Shown here: positions 34,095 to 43,155 of the stretch, piece by piece
Numbering within the stretch: the stretch's first letter is position 1
How the letters are laid out: each line of letters starts with the position of its first letter
Assembly (NCBI GenBank): GCA_019637225.1
Contig: JAHBWC010000012.1
Location: forward strand, 1 to 64,000
Direction: 5' to 3'
Length of the DNA: 64,000 nt
From: Labilithrix sp.
Lineage (GTDB): Bacteria > Myxococcota_A > Polyangia > Polyangiales > Polyangiaceae
Program-made: the position numbers and the translations under genes
Notes under the pieces: generated by a model
The model's input: only the letters and a program-made list of their open reading frames with translations
The model's database searches: none
Told to the model about the DNA's origin: nothing

Positions 34095-36235
34095 AGAACC
34101 TCGATCCCGCGCGCGCGAAGTGGATCCGGGTCCGGATGGGGCTCTTGTGCGGGATCATGGCGCTCGGGCTCGGCGGCTTCGTCTCGAGCGCCTACCGCGT
34201 GCAGGTCGAGGACGCCGCGTCGTGGAAAGAGACCGCGGAGAACCAGCGCCAGCGGCGCCTCCACATCGAGCCGAAGCGCGGCGGGATCTACGACCGCAAC
34301 GGCGCCGCGCTCGCCGCGAGCGTCGAGGTCCCGAGCATCAGCGCCGACGTCGTCGAGATGCTGAAGGGCATCGACGGACAGAACGCGCAGGCGGCCGCGC
34401 TGATCGATTTCTCCACGCGCATCGCCGGTGCGCTCGGGATGGATCCGTCGGACGTCCACCAGAAGCTCGCCAACCGCCGCCGCTTCGTGTGGCTGAAGCG
34501 CCGCGTCACCGCCGAAGAGGCGCAGGCGATCCGCGAGCTCGGCGATCTGAAGAAGCACGGCAGCACCTACGGTCCCGGCAAGGGGGTCGTGAAGGGCCTC
34601 GGCGTCGAGGGTGAAGGCCGGCGCTACTACCCCGGCCGCGAGCTCGCGGGCCCGGTGCTCGGCTTCGTCGCCCCGGACGGGTTCGGCAAGGACGGCCTCG
34701 AGCTGTCGCTCGACGAAGAGCTCCGCGGCCGCGTCGAAGAGGTCCGCGGCCTGCGCGATCGCTCCGGCCGCCTCATCTTCTCCGAGGGGACGACCGACGA
34801 GAGCAGCCTCGCCGGTCACGACGTCCAGCTGGCGATCGATCAGGCGATCCAGCGCGTGGCCGAGCGCGAGCTCGACGTCGCCTTCCGTACGTACGAGACC
34901 AAGGGCGCCTCGCTCATCGTCATGGATCCCACGACGGGCGATCTCCTGGCGATGGTGTCGGTGCCGGGCTTCAACCCGAACGACTACGGCGAGGCGGAGC
35001 CGGACGCCCGCCGCGATCGCGCCGTCACCGACCGGTTCGAGCCGGGATCGGTCATGAAGGTCTTCACCGTCGCCGCCGCGCTCGCGGCCGGATCGCTGAA
35101 GCCCACCGAGACCATCTTCTGCGAGCACGGCACGTACTCGATCGGCAACGTCACGATCCACGACACGCACCAGAACGACTGGCTCTCGACGACGCAGGTC
35201 CTCGCGAAGAGCTCCAACATCGGCGCGCTCAAGATCGGCCTCGGGCTCGGCGAGCCCGGCCTCTACGGCGCGTACCGGCGCTTCGGGTTCGGCGAGCCGA
35301 CCGGGCTGCCGCTGCCCGGCGAGGCCTCCGGCGTCCTCCGTCCGCGCGCGCGTCCGTGGTTCGAGGTCGAGACGGCGAACGCGTCGTTCGGTCAGGGCAT
35401 CAGCGTCACGACGGTGCAGCTCGCCGCGGCGATGACGGCGATCGCGAACGGCGGCAAGGTGATGGAGCCGATCCTCGTCCGCAAGATCACCGATTCGCGC
35501 GGCAACGTGGTCAAGGAGTGGTCGCCGCGCGTCCGCCGCGAGGCCGTCCCGCAGACGGTCGCCAAGACGGTGACCGAGATGCTCACCGCCGTCGTCGAGG
35601 ACGGCGGCACCGGCGTGGAGGCCGCGATGTCGGGCTTCCGCGTGGCGGGCAAGACGGCGACCGCGCAGAAGGTCGATCCGGCGACCGGCAAGTACTCCGA
35701 GGACAAGTACACCGCGTCGTTCGTCGGCTTCGTCCCGGCCGACAAGCCGCGCCTCGTCATCGCGGTCGTGCTCGACGAGCCGATGATCGGCCGTTATGGA
35801 GGGGATCTGGCGGGACCGGTGTTCCGCCGCGTCGCCGAGGCGAGCCTCCGCTACCTCGGCGTTCCTCCCTCGAACGCCGCGCCGAAGATCAAGAACGTGA
35901 AGGGCAGCGACGCCGACCCCAGCCTCGTCGCGATCCAGAAGCCGGGCGACCCCGCGCAGGTCGAAGGCAGCGAGCCTGCGAGCGCGCCCGCGTCGCCGGA
36001 CGCGCCGGGCGCTCCGGTCGGTCCGGCCGCGCTCGCCGGGCCGCCGCTCCCGAGCTCCGTGAAGGTGCCGGACACCGCGGGAATGGGCGCGCGCGACGCC
36101 GTCCGCGCCGTCGGAGCGGTCGGGCTCGTGCCCGTGGTCGAGGGCAGCGGCAAGCTCGTGAAGCAGCTCCCGCCGGCGGGCTCGGCCGTGCCGAAGGGAT
36201 CGAGCGTCCGGCTGGTGTTCGAGCCGGCGTCATGA
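34091..36235 (+). CDS. ftsI: Septal penicillin-binding protein 3-type transpeptidase with PASTA domain
   Basis: 714 residues from GTG 34091 (GTGA overlap with ftsL). A short N-terminal tail and a transmembrane helix (GLLCGIMALGLGGFVSSAY) are followed by the PBP dimerisation domain (RGGIYDRNGAALAAS) and the transpeptidase domain. The active-site motif SVMK is at 320-323 (nucleophile Ser 320), SSN at 374-376, and KTA at 521-523 replaces the more usual KTG. A single PASTA domain (~655-714, VKVPDTAGMGARDAVRAVGA) is at the C-terminus after a Pro/Ala linker. PASTA on the division PBP is known from Gram-positives and from some Deltaproteobacteria-type groups. It cross-links septal peptidoglycan. Confidence 0.97.
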   Translation: MKNLDPARAKWIRVRMGLLCGIMALGLGGFVSSAYRVQVEDAASWKETAENQRQRRLHIEPKRGGIYDRNGAALAASVEVPSISADVVEMLKGIDGQNAQAAALIDFSTRIAGALGMDPSDVHQKLANRRRFVWLKRRVTAEEAQAIRELGDLKKHGSTYGPGKGVVKGLGVEGEGRRYYPGRELAGPVLGFVAPDGFGKDGLELSLDEELRGRVEEVRGLRDRSGRLIFSEGTTDESSLAGHDVQLAIDQAIQRVAERELDVAFRTYETKGASLIVMDPTTGDLLAMVSVPGFNPNDYGEAEPDARRDRAVTDRFEPGSVMKVFTVAAALAAGSLKPTETIFCEHGTYSIGNVTIHDTHQNDWLSTTQVLAKSSNIGALKIGLGLGEPGLYGAYRRFGFGEPTGLPLPGEASGVLRPRARPWFEVETANASFGQGISVTTVQLAAAMTAIANGGKVMEPILVRKITDSRGNVVKEWSPRVRREAVPQTVAKTVTEMLTAVVEDGGTGVEAAMSGFRVAGKTATAQKVDPATGKYSEDKYTASFVGFVPADKPRLVIAVVLDEPMIGRYGGDLAGPVFRRVAEASLRYLGVPPSNAAPKIKNVKGSDADPSLVAIQKPGDPAQVEGSEPASAPASPDAPGAPVGPAALAGPPLPSSVKVPDTAGMGARDAVRAVGAVGLVPVVEGSGKLVKQLPPAGSAVPKGSSVRLVFEPAS

Positions 36236-37824
36236 CCGCGGCGCCGGACGAGCTCCTCGCGGAGGCGCGTTCGCCCGAAGGGTTGACCCTCGCCGAGCTC
36301 GCCCGCGAGCTGCCGGCCAAGGCGACCGTCACAGGCGACGCGTCGGCCCGCATCCACGGCGTCCAGCACGACTCGCGTCGCGTCGCGCCTGGCGACCTGT
36401 TCGTCGTGCGCAAGGGCGAGACCCACGACGGCCGCGCGTTCGTCGCGGCCGCGGTCGCGCGCGGCGCCGCGGCGATCCTCGCGGCGGACGACCTCGCGCT
36501 CGACGCGGCGAGCGTCCCCGTGCTCCGCGTGCCCGACGTCGCCGACGGCCTCGCGTACGCCGCCGCCGCGGTCTACGGGCACCCGGCGTTCTCGCTCGAC
36601 GTCGTCGGCATCACCGGCACGAACGGAAAGACGACGACGACGCACCTCGTCCGCACGGCGCTCGACGGCGCGCACGGGGCGGTCCTCACGGGCGTGGTCG
36701 GCACGGTCGGCCACACCTACGCCGGCCGGACGATCGCCACGTCGCACACGACGCCGGAGGCCGACGAGCTCGCGCGCGTCCTCGCGGTGATGCGCAAGCG
36801 CGGCGCGACGCACGTGGCGATGGAGGTCTCGTCGATCGCGCTCGTGCTCCGCCGCGTGGCCGCCGTGCGCTTCCGCGTGGCGGCGTTCACCAACCTGACG
36901 CAGGACCACCTCGACTTCCACGGCTCGATGGAGGCGTACGCCGCGGCGAAGCTCGAGCTCTTCACGAAGATGGGGCCGGGGCTCGCCGTCGTGAACGTCG
37001 ACGATCCGTTCGGGCCGACCGTCGCCGCGGCCGCGAAGTGCAGGGTCCTGCGCGTCCGGACGCGGCCGGGGGCGAGCGACGCGGACGTCTATCCGGAGAG
37101 CGTCGAGTCGAGCGGCGCCGGGATGCGGATCGTCCTCCGCGCGCCGGGCGCGCCCGGCGGCAGGGTCGAGATCGCGACGCGCCTCGTCGGCGCGCACAAC
37201 GTCGAGAACCTGTGCGTCACGATGGGCATCGTCTCCGCGCTCGAGCTCGACCTCGAGCGCGCCGCGGCCGCGCTCGCGGAAGACGCCGGGGCGCCCGGAC
37301 GTCTCGAGCGATGCGACGGCCCGGACGACGACGTCGTGGTGCTCGTCGACTACGCGCACACGCCCGACGCCCTCGCGCGCGCGCTCGACGCGGTTCGCGG
37401 CGCGTCGGGCGAAAAGCGCGTCGTCTGCGTCTTCGGCTGCGGCGGCGATCGCGATCCGTCGAAGCGACGCCCGATGGGCGAGGCCGCCTCCGCGCGCGCC
37501 GACGTGGCCATCGTGACGAGCGACAACCCGCGGACGGAGGATCCCGCCGCGATCGCCGCGCCGGTCGTCGAGGGCGTCGCGCTCGGCCTGGCCCGCGTCT
37601 CGGCGGCCGACGTCGCCGCGGGGGCGCGCGGCTACCTCGTCGAGCTCGATCGCCGCGCCGCGATCGAGACCGCGATCGCGTCTGCGCTGCCCGGTGACGT
37701 CGTCCTGATCGCCGGAAAGGGCCACGAGGACTACCAGATCATCGGGGCCGAAAAGCGGGCCTTCGACGATCGTGTGGAGGCGAGGGGTGCGCTCGAGCAG
37801 AGACGTCGGGTAAACAGGGGCTAG
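36232..37824 (+). CDS. murE: UDP-MurNAc-tripeptide (meso-DAP) ligase MurE
   Basis: 530 residues from ATG 36232 (ATGA overlap with ftsI). It adds the third residue to UDP-MurNAc-Ala-Glu. The ATP-binding loop GITGTNGKTTTT (~126-137) and the central HTTPEADELARVLA and VDYAHTPDALARALD blocks are typical. The DNPR motif at 431-434 marks meso-diaminopimelate rather than lysine as the amino acid added. GKGHEDYQIIG near the C-terminus is also a MurE signature. Just past the stop lies one arm of a 20-base inverted repeat, in the 161-base gap before murF. Confidence 0.98.
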   Translation: MTAAPDELLAEARSPEGLTLAELARELPAKATVTGDASARIHGVQHDSRRVAPGDLFVVRKGETHDGRAFVAAAVARGAAAILAADDLALDAASVPVLRVPDVADGLAYAAAAVYGHPAFSLDVVGITGTNGKTTTTHLVRTALDGAHGAVLTGVVGTVGHTYAGRTIATSHTTPEADELARVLAVMRKRGATHVAMEVSSIALVLRRVAAVRFRVAAFTNLTQDHLDFHGSMEAYAAAKLELFTKMGPGLAVVNVDDPFGPTVAAAAKCRVLRVRTRPGASDADVYPESVESSGAGMRIVLRAPGAPGGRVEIATRLVGAHNVENLCVTMGIVSALELDLERAAAALAEDAGAPGRLERCDGPDDDVVVLVDYAHTPDALARALDAVRGASGEKRVVCVFGCGGDRDPSKRRPMGEAASARADVAIVTSDNPRTEDPAAIAAPVVEGVALGLARVSAADVAAGARGYLVELDRRAAIETAIASALPGDVVLIAGKGHEDYQIIGAEKRAFDDRVEARGALEQRRRVNRG

Positions 37825-37979
37825 AACACCGAACAGGTTGATTCGGTCGTCTTTTCGCCGATTTCCTTCGCATCGCTTCGTTGCTCCTCCTCAAATTGGC
37901 AAGAGCAGTTATCGTCGGAGCGCCTTGCGCTGCTCGAAACTCGGTGAAAATACTCGGTCATCAACCTGTTGGGTGTTCT
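37823..37979. repeat. 20-base inverted repeat spanning the murE-murF gap
   Basis: Arms 37823-37842 and 37960-37979 match as reverse complements at 19 of 20 positions. They enclose about 117 bases and fill nearly the whole intergenic gap. The gap is less GC-rich than the genes. The repeat could be a transcription-attenuation or regulatory structure, or a MITE-like footprint. Confidence 0.8.
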
Positions 37980-37985
37980 GACCCG

Positions 37986-39527
37986 ATGGCGACGCCGATC
38001 CCCTCAAACCGCGCCCGCTTCCTCCTCTCCGAGGTCGCGCTCGCGACCGGCGGGACGATCGTCCACCGCGCCGAGGGCGTGGACGAGCCCGCCGCCGGCG
38101 TATTCAGCGACAGCCGCGCCGTCGTGCCCGGGAGCATCTTCGTGGCGCTCCGCGGCGAGGCGCACGACGGCCACGCCTTCGTCGCCGCGGCCATCGCCAA
38201 GGGCGCGCGCGTCGTCGTCGTCGACAAGAGCGCGAAGCTCGAGGCTCCCGCCGGCGCGAGCGTCGTCGAGGTCGACGACACGCTCGTCGCGTGGGGCGCC
38301 CTCGCGCGCGCGCACCTCACGAGGTGGCGAATGGCGTCGGTCGACGGCCGCGTCGTCGCCATCACCGGGAGCGCCGGCAAGACGACCACCAAGGAGCTCA
38401 CCGCGGCGCTGCTCGCGGAGATCGCGCCGACGCACTTCACGGCGGGCAACCTCAACAACCGCATCGGCGTCCCGGCGGTGATCTTCGCGCTCGAGCCCGA
38501 GCATCGCTTCTGCGTCCTCGAGATGGGGATGAGCCTGCCCGGAGAGCTCGACGCGATCTGCGATTTCGCCAAGCCCGACGTCGCCGTCGTCGTAAACGTC
38601 GGCGTCGCGCACGCCGAGGGGGTCGGCGGCCGCGAGGGCGTGATGAAGGAGAAGGGCGCCGTCTACCGGGCGCTCGGCTCCGGCGGCATCGCGATCGTGA
38701 ACGCCGACGACGAGTACGTCCAGCGCGCGGCCCGCGAGGCGCGTGTCCGGCGCGTCGAGACCTTCGGTCGTGGCGCGAGCACGACGCGGCGTCCGGGCTC
38801 GTTCGCCGAGGAGGGGATGGCCGAGGCGCTCGCGCGTCCTCCGTCGCGGCCGTCGTCGCTTCCGCCGAGCGCGCCCTCGTCCGGCAGGCCGCACTACCGG
38901 CTCGTCGACCGAACGCCGGACGGCGCCGGCTCGCGGGTCGTCGTTTCCTGCGCCGGTCGGGAGATCACGTTCCATCTCCCGCTCGCCGGTGAAGCCGCCG
39001 CGATCGACCTCACCGCGGCGCTCGCGGCGCAGGAGGCCGTGAGCCGTGAGGTCCTCACGACCACCGCCATCGAGCACGCGCTCGCCTCGCTTCGCCTCGA
39101 GGGGCGCGGCGCCGTCCGGACGCTCGCCGGCGACGTCCTCTTGCTCGACGACACGTACAACGCGAACCCGGCCAGCATGCGCGCGGCGCTCGCGACGCTG
39201 GCCGAGATCGCAGGAAATCGCCGCAAGGTCGTCGTGCTCGGCGAGATGAAGGAGCTCGGCGCGCTCGCCGAAGCCGAGCATGACGCGCTCGGCGACGCGA
39301 TCGCCGACGCGGGCGTCGCGCTCGCGATCGGCTGCGGCGGCCTCGTCGATCGCGCGCTCGACCGCGCCGCCGCGCGAGACGTCGCGGTCGAGCGCGCGGC
39401 CGACACGGCGGAGGCCGCGGGCGTCGCGCGCGAGCGCGTCACCTCGGGCGACGCCGTCCTCGTCAAGGGCTCGCGGACCGCCCGGACCGAGGTCGTCGTG
39501 GCGGAGCTCGAGCGCCGCCAGGGCTGA
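37986..39527 (+). CDS. murF: UDP-MurNAc-pentapeptide synthetase MurF
   Basis: 513 residues from ATG 37986, chosen by conserved start alignment; the open frame extends upstream. It adds D-Ala-D-Ala to the tripeptide precursor. The P-loop is ITGSAGKTTTKEL (~126-138), followed by HFTAGNLNNRIGVP, a classic MurF block. Further blocks are LEMGMSLPGELDAI, LLDDTYNANPASMRAAL and KVVVLGEMKELG. An insert with Arg/Ser/Pro-rich, probably disordered, sequence lies at about 275-305. The separation from murE by 161 bases and the convergent LamG gene downstream suggest its own control. Confidence 0.98.
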   Translation: MATPIPSNRARFLLSEVALATGGTIVHRAEGVDEPAAGVFSDSRAVVPGSIFVALRGEAHDGHAFVAAAIAKGARVVVVDKSAKLEAPAGASVVEVDDTLVAWGALARAHLTRWRMASVDGRVVAITGSAGKTTTKELTAALLAEIAPTHFTAGNLNNRIGVPAVIFALEPEHRFCVLEMGMSLPGELDAICDFAKPDVAVVVNVGVAHAEGVGGREGVMKEKGAVYRALGSGGIAIVNADDEYVQRAAREARVRRVETFGRGASTTRRPGSFAEEGMAEALARPPSRPSSLPPSAPSSGRPHYRLVDRTPDGAGSRVVVSCAGREITFHLPLAGEAAAIDLTAALAAQEAVSREVLTTTAIEHALASLRLEGRGAVRTLAGDVLLLDDTYNANPASMRAALATLAEIAGNRRKVVVLGEMKELGALAEAEHDALGDAIADAGVALAIGCGGLVDRALDRAAARDVAVERAADTAEAAGVARERVTSGDAVLVKGSRTARTEVVVAELERRQG

Positions 39528-39583
39528 CCGGCGCGGCGGGCGTCCACGCGCGCGGCGCCGCGCGCGCCGCCGCTCGGAGCGGC

Positions 39584-40465
39584 TCACTTCGCGGCGGCGT
39601 AGTGCGCGGAGATCTGCATCTCCGTGAGGGCCTTGTCGTAGACGGCGAGCTCGTCGACGGCGCCGAGGAACGAGTTGATCGCGCTGCACGCGCAGCTCTG
39701 GTGCCCGACCGCGAGCGTGCTCGTGCGCGTCGGGATCTTCACCGCCGTCGCTCCCTGATCGACGCGCGATCCGTCGACGTACAGGCGCATCGTCGATCCG
39801 TCGAACGTCCCCACGACGTGATGCCACTGTCCGACCGAGAGCGCCGCGCTCCCGAGCGCGCCGCGCGACGTCTGGCTCGCCCAGCGCTCGAAGCCCACCC
39901 CATCGGCGCCCGCCCTGAGGTTCCAGCCAGGTCGGTCGACGCTGCTCCAGTCGGTGTGGTCGACGAGGAACCCGAGCGAAGTGTTCGACGCCGTCGGGTT
40001 CGCCCAGATCTCGACGGAGAAGGGAGCGAGGTCGTCGAACGCCGCGGTGCCCTCGATCGTGATCCGGCCGGAGCCATCCGTGAACGTCGCGGCCGTGTCC
40101 GTATCGCCGGCGAGGGCGCCCGGCGCGCCGAGCGCGACGCCCGCGATCGCGTATGCGCCGTCGCCGCCGACGACCGCCTTCGCCGTCGTCCCGTTCCGCT
40201 CTCCGAGGCGCCAGTAGAGGATCGGCTCGTCGCCGGCGATCGTGGTCGCGTAGCGGCTCGCTCCGGCCTCGGAGCCGCCGTCGTCCGCGGGGTCGTCGTC
40301 CTCCTCCGCGTCGAGCCCATCCGCGTCGGAGGCGACGGCCGCGTCCTGTCCGCCGTCGAGCTCGGGGCCTCCACCGCTGAACTCGGCGCCGTCCAGCGCG
40401 AGGAGCGAGCAGCCTGCGGCGAGGAAGAGCGAGAGCACGAGGATCGGGGCGCCGCGCACGAGCAT
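39584..40465 (-). CDS. LamG-domain lipoprotein inserted in the dcw cluster
   Basis: 293 residues from ATG 40465 (the longer frame upstream is not needed). The signal ends in AAGC (Cys 18), followed by a very Asp/Gly/Ala-rich linker. A LamG/concanavalin-A-like domain covers ~85-293: YWRLGERNGTTA, FTDGSGRITIEGTAAFDD, FSVEIWANPT, WHHVVGTFDGSTMRLYVDG, and the closing FLGAVDELAVYDKAL. These domains bind sugars or proteins on the cell surface. It is antisense to the dcw genes, between murF and mraY, and so is an accessory gene in an otherwise conserved order. Confidence 0.88.
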   Translation of the reverse strand: MLVRGAPILVLSLFLAAGCSLLALDGAEFSGGGPELDGGQDAAVASDADGLDAEEDDDPADDGGSEAGASRYATTIAGDEPILYWRLGERNGTTAKAVVGGDGAYAIAGVALGAPGALAGDTDTAATFTDGSGRITIEGTAAFDDLAPFSVEIWANPTASNTSLGFLVDHTDWSSVDRPGWNLRAGADGVGFERWASQTSRGALGSAALSVGQWHHVVGTFDGSTMRLYVDGSRVDQGATAVKIPTRTSTLAVGHQSCACSAINSFLGAVDELAVYDKALTEMQISAHYAAAK

Positions 40466-40668
40466 CTTCACGGAGGATAGCGGAGTCGGGGTGATCTCAT
40501 CCGGCCAAGAGAGCTCGGCCGGGCGGCGTTTCACGCAGGAAACGGCGCGATTCACCCGACGATCGTGGCATAGGGAGAGGCCGCTCCGGCGTTCCAGACG
40601 CCCGGGGCGCGCCCGAAAATGCCGGAAACTTTGCCGAATTACTCAGAGTCTGCGACCTCAGGGACGCG
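40466..40668. other. Divergent gap between the LamG gene and mraY
   Basis: 203 bases without a gene. A small hairpin (CGTTTC/GAAACG around 40527-40544) is visible. mraY should have a promoter here because the convergent/divergent LamG gene separates it from the upstream mur genes, but no consensus -35/-10 pair is convincing. Confidence 0.4.
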
Positions 40669-41823
40669 ATGATCTACGAGCTTCTCTATCCCTTGCGCCA
40701 CAGCGCGAGCTGGTTGGGATGGCTCAACGTCCTCCGGTACGTCCCCTTCCGCGTGATCATGGCGACGATGACGGCCATGTTCATCTGCTTCGCCTTCTCG
40801 CCGTGGTTCATCCGCGAGCTGCAGAAGAAGCAGATCGGCCAGGTCATTCGTGACGAGGGGCTCATCCCCGAGGCGCACATCAAGAAGCGCGGGACGCCGA
40901 CGATGGGCGGGGCGCTCCTCCTCCTCGCGGTGCTCGGCTCGACGATCCTCTGGTGCGACCTCCGGAACACGTTCGTCCTCGCGGTGACCGCGGTGACCGC
41001 CGGCTACGGCGTCATCGGCTACCTCGACGACTACCTCAAGATCCGGATGAAGAACTCGAAGGGACTGCCGGCGCGCTACAAGCTGCTCGGTCAGTTCCTC
41101 GTCGCCGCCGCGGTCATGGTCTACGTGTTCAACGCGAAAGAGCACGTGCCGGCCGACTGGTGGGACATCCGCACGCGCGTCGGCATTCCGTTCGTCTCGT
41201 TCGCCAAGCACCCGGTCGAGCTGCCGCTCGGGGTCTACATCGCCTTCGCGGTGCTCTGCGTCGTCGCGACGTCGAACGCGGTGAACTTCACCGACGGCCT
41301 CGACGGCCTCGCGATCGGCCCGGTGATCTTCAACTCCGGCACGTACCTCATCTGGGCCTACCTCTCGGGCGCGACCTTCGGCATCGCGAACGTCGCGCAG
41401 CGCTTCGTCGTCGCGCGCTACCTCGACATCCCGCAAATCGCGAGCGCCGGCGAGCTCTCGATCTTCTGCGGGGCCATGGTCGGCGCCGGCATTGGCTTCC
41501 TCTGGTACAACACGTACCCCGCGCAGGTCTTCATGGGAGACGTCGGCGCGCTGGCCCTCGGCGGCGGCCTCGGCACCTGCGCCGTCTTCCTCAAGAACGA
41601 GCTCCTCTCGGTCATCGTGGGCGGCGTCTTCTTCCTCGAGGGCCTCAGCGTCGTCACGCAGATCGTGAGCTTCAAGCTCACGGGCAAGCGCGTCTTCTTG
41701 ATGGCGCCGATCCATCACCACTACGAAAAGAAGGGCTGGCCAGAGCCGAAGATCATCGTCCGCTTCTGGATCGTCTCCATCCTGCTCGCGCTCGTGAGCC
41801 TCGCGAGCCTGAAGCTCCGGTGA
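40669..41823 (+). CDS. mraY: Phospho-MurNAc-pentapeptide transferase MraY
   Basis: 384 residues. It forms lipid I by moving phospho-MurNAc-pentapeptide to undecaprenyl phosphate in the inner membrane. About ten hydrophobic helices are present. The catalytic Asp pair is in GYLDDYLKI, the NFTDGLDGLA loop carries further essential Asp, and the MAPIHHHYEKKGWPE motif closes the active site. GTPTMGGALLL near the N-terminus is typical. Immediately followed by murD (3-base gap). Confidence 0.99.
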   Translation: MIYELLYPLRHSASWLGWLNVLRYVPFRVIMATMTAMFICFAFSPWFIRELQKKQIGQVIRDEGLIPEAHIKKRGTPTMGGALLLLAVLGSTILWCDLRNTFVLAVTAVTAGYGVIGYLDDYLKIRMKNSKGLPARYKLLGQFLVAAAVMVYVFNAKEHVPADWWDIRTRVGIPFVSFAKHPVELPLGVYIAFAVLCVVATSNAVNFTDGLDGLAIGPVIFNSGTYLIWAYLSGATFGIANVAQRFVVARYLDIPQIASAGELSIFCGAMVGAGIGFLWYNTYPAQVFMGDVGALALGGGLGTCAVFLKNELLSVIVGGVFFLEGLSVVTQIVSFKLTGKRVFLMAPIHHHYEKKGWPEPKIIVRFWIVSILLALVSLASLKLR

Positions 41824-41826
41824 CGC

Positions 41827-43155
41827 ATGCTCGACGTGAAGGACAAGCGCGTGGTCGTGGTCGGGCTCGGGACGAGCGGCGTCGCGGCGTGCCGGCTCCT
41901 CGCCGCCCGCGGCGCGCGCGTCGTTGGCACCGACGCGAAGGCGCCTGAGGCGGTCTCCGCGGAGGTCCGCGCGCTCGAGGGGCAGGGGATCTCGCTCGCG
42001 CTCGGCGGTCACGCCGAGGCGCGGCTTTCCGAGGCCGACCTCGTCGTCGTCTCGCCCGGCGTCCCGGCCTTCCCGGAGCTCACCGCCGCCGTCGACCGCG
42101 GCGTCCGCGTCTGGGGCGAGGTCGAGCTCGCGGTGCAGGCGCTCGCGCACCCGGCACCGGTCATCGCGATTGGCGGGACGAACGGCAAGAGCACGACGAC
42201 GTCGCTGGTCGGCGAGCTGCTCGCGCGCGCCGGCAAGCGCGTGTTCGTCGGCGGAAACCTCGGCGAGCCGCTCGCGGCGCACGCCGACGAGGTGTTCGAC
42301 GTCGTCGTCCTCGAGGTCTCGAGCTTCCAGATGGAGCGCGTCGAGTCGTTCCGACCCGCGGTGAGCGTCCTGCTCAACGTCTCGCCGGATCACCTCGATC
42401 GTTACGACAGCGAGGCTGCCTACGCCGACGCGAAGGGCAACGCCTTCGTCCGGCAGACCGCCGACGACGTCGCGGTGGTCCCGGCGAACGACGACGTCTG
42501 CCTCGCTCAGGCGCGGCGCGGCCGGGCGCGCGTCGTGACCTTCGGCGAGGGCGGCGACGTCTCCGTCGGCGCGGACGCGATCGTCGACGGCGAGGTGAGT
42601 CACCCGCGCGCGACGCTCTCGCTCCAGGGCGGGCACAACGCGCTCAACGTCGCCGCGGCGCTCGCGGCGGTGCGGCCGTTCGGTGTCGCGCCGGAGGTCG
42701 TCCGCGAGGTCCTCACGACGTTCGCGGGCCTCCCGCACCGCATGGCGTTCGTCCGCGAGCGGAGTCGCGTTCGGTTCTACGACGACTCCAAGGGCACCAA
42801 CGTCGGCGCGACCGTCACGGCGGTGCGCGGGATCCGCGAGGAAAAGGTCGTCCTCATCGCCGGCGGGCGCGACAAGGGCGGGAGCTACGAGCCGCTCGTC
42901 GCCGCGCTCCGCGAGCGCGGCCGGGCCGTGGTGGTCATCGGCGAGGCCAAGGACCTCATCCGCGACGCCGTCGGCGACGCGCTCCCGGTCCGCGCGGCGT
43001 CCAGCATGGCCGAGGCCGTGGCCGTCGCCGCCGAGCTCGCTCGTCCGGGCGACGCCGTCTTGCTCTCGCCCGCGTGCTCGAGCTTCGACATGTTCCGTGA
43101 CTACAAGGCCCGCGGCGACGCGTTCGTCCGCGCGGTGACGGAGCTCCCGACATGA
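41827..43155 (+). CDS. murD: UDP-MurNAc-Ala-D-Glu ligase MurD
   Basis: 442 residues. It adds D-glutamate to UDP-MurNAc-L-Ala. The N-terminal Rossmann-like VVVVGLGTSGVAACRLLAAR is followed by the ATP loop AIGGTNGKSTTTSL. LNVSPDHLDRYDS and FYDDSKGTNVGATVTAV are MurD signature blocks, with VVLIAGGRDKGGSYEPL further on and a DAVLLSPACSSFDMFRDYKA C-terminus. It has all the expected residues, and it overlaps ftsW by ATGA. Confidence 0.98.
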   Translation: MLDVKDKRVVVVGLGTSGVAACRLLAARGARVVGTDAKAPEAVSAEVRALEGQGISLALGGHAEARLSEADLVVVSPGVPAFPELTAAVDRGVRVWGEVELAVQALAHPAPVIAIGGTNGKSTTTSLVGELLARAGKRVFVGGNLGEPLAAHADEVFDVVVLEVSSFQMERVESFRPAVSVLLNVSPDHLDRYDSEAAYADAKGNAFVRQTADDVAVVPANDDVCLAQARRGRARVVTFGEGGDVSVGADAIVDGEVSHPRATLSLQGGHNALNVAAALAAVRPFGVAPEVVREVLTTFAGLPHRMAFVRERSRVRFYDDSKGTNVGATVTAVRGIREEKVVLIAGGRDKGGSYEPLVAALRERGRAVVVIGEAKDLIRDAVGDALPVRAASSMAEAVAVAAELARPGDAVLLSPACSSFDMFRDYKARGDAFVRAVTELPT

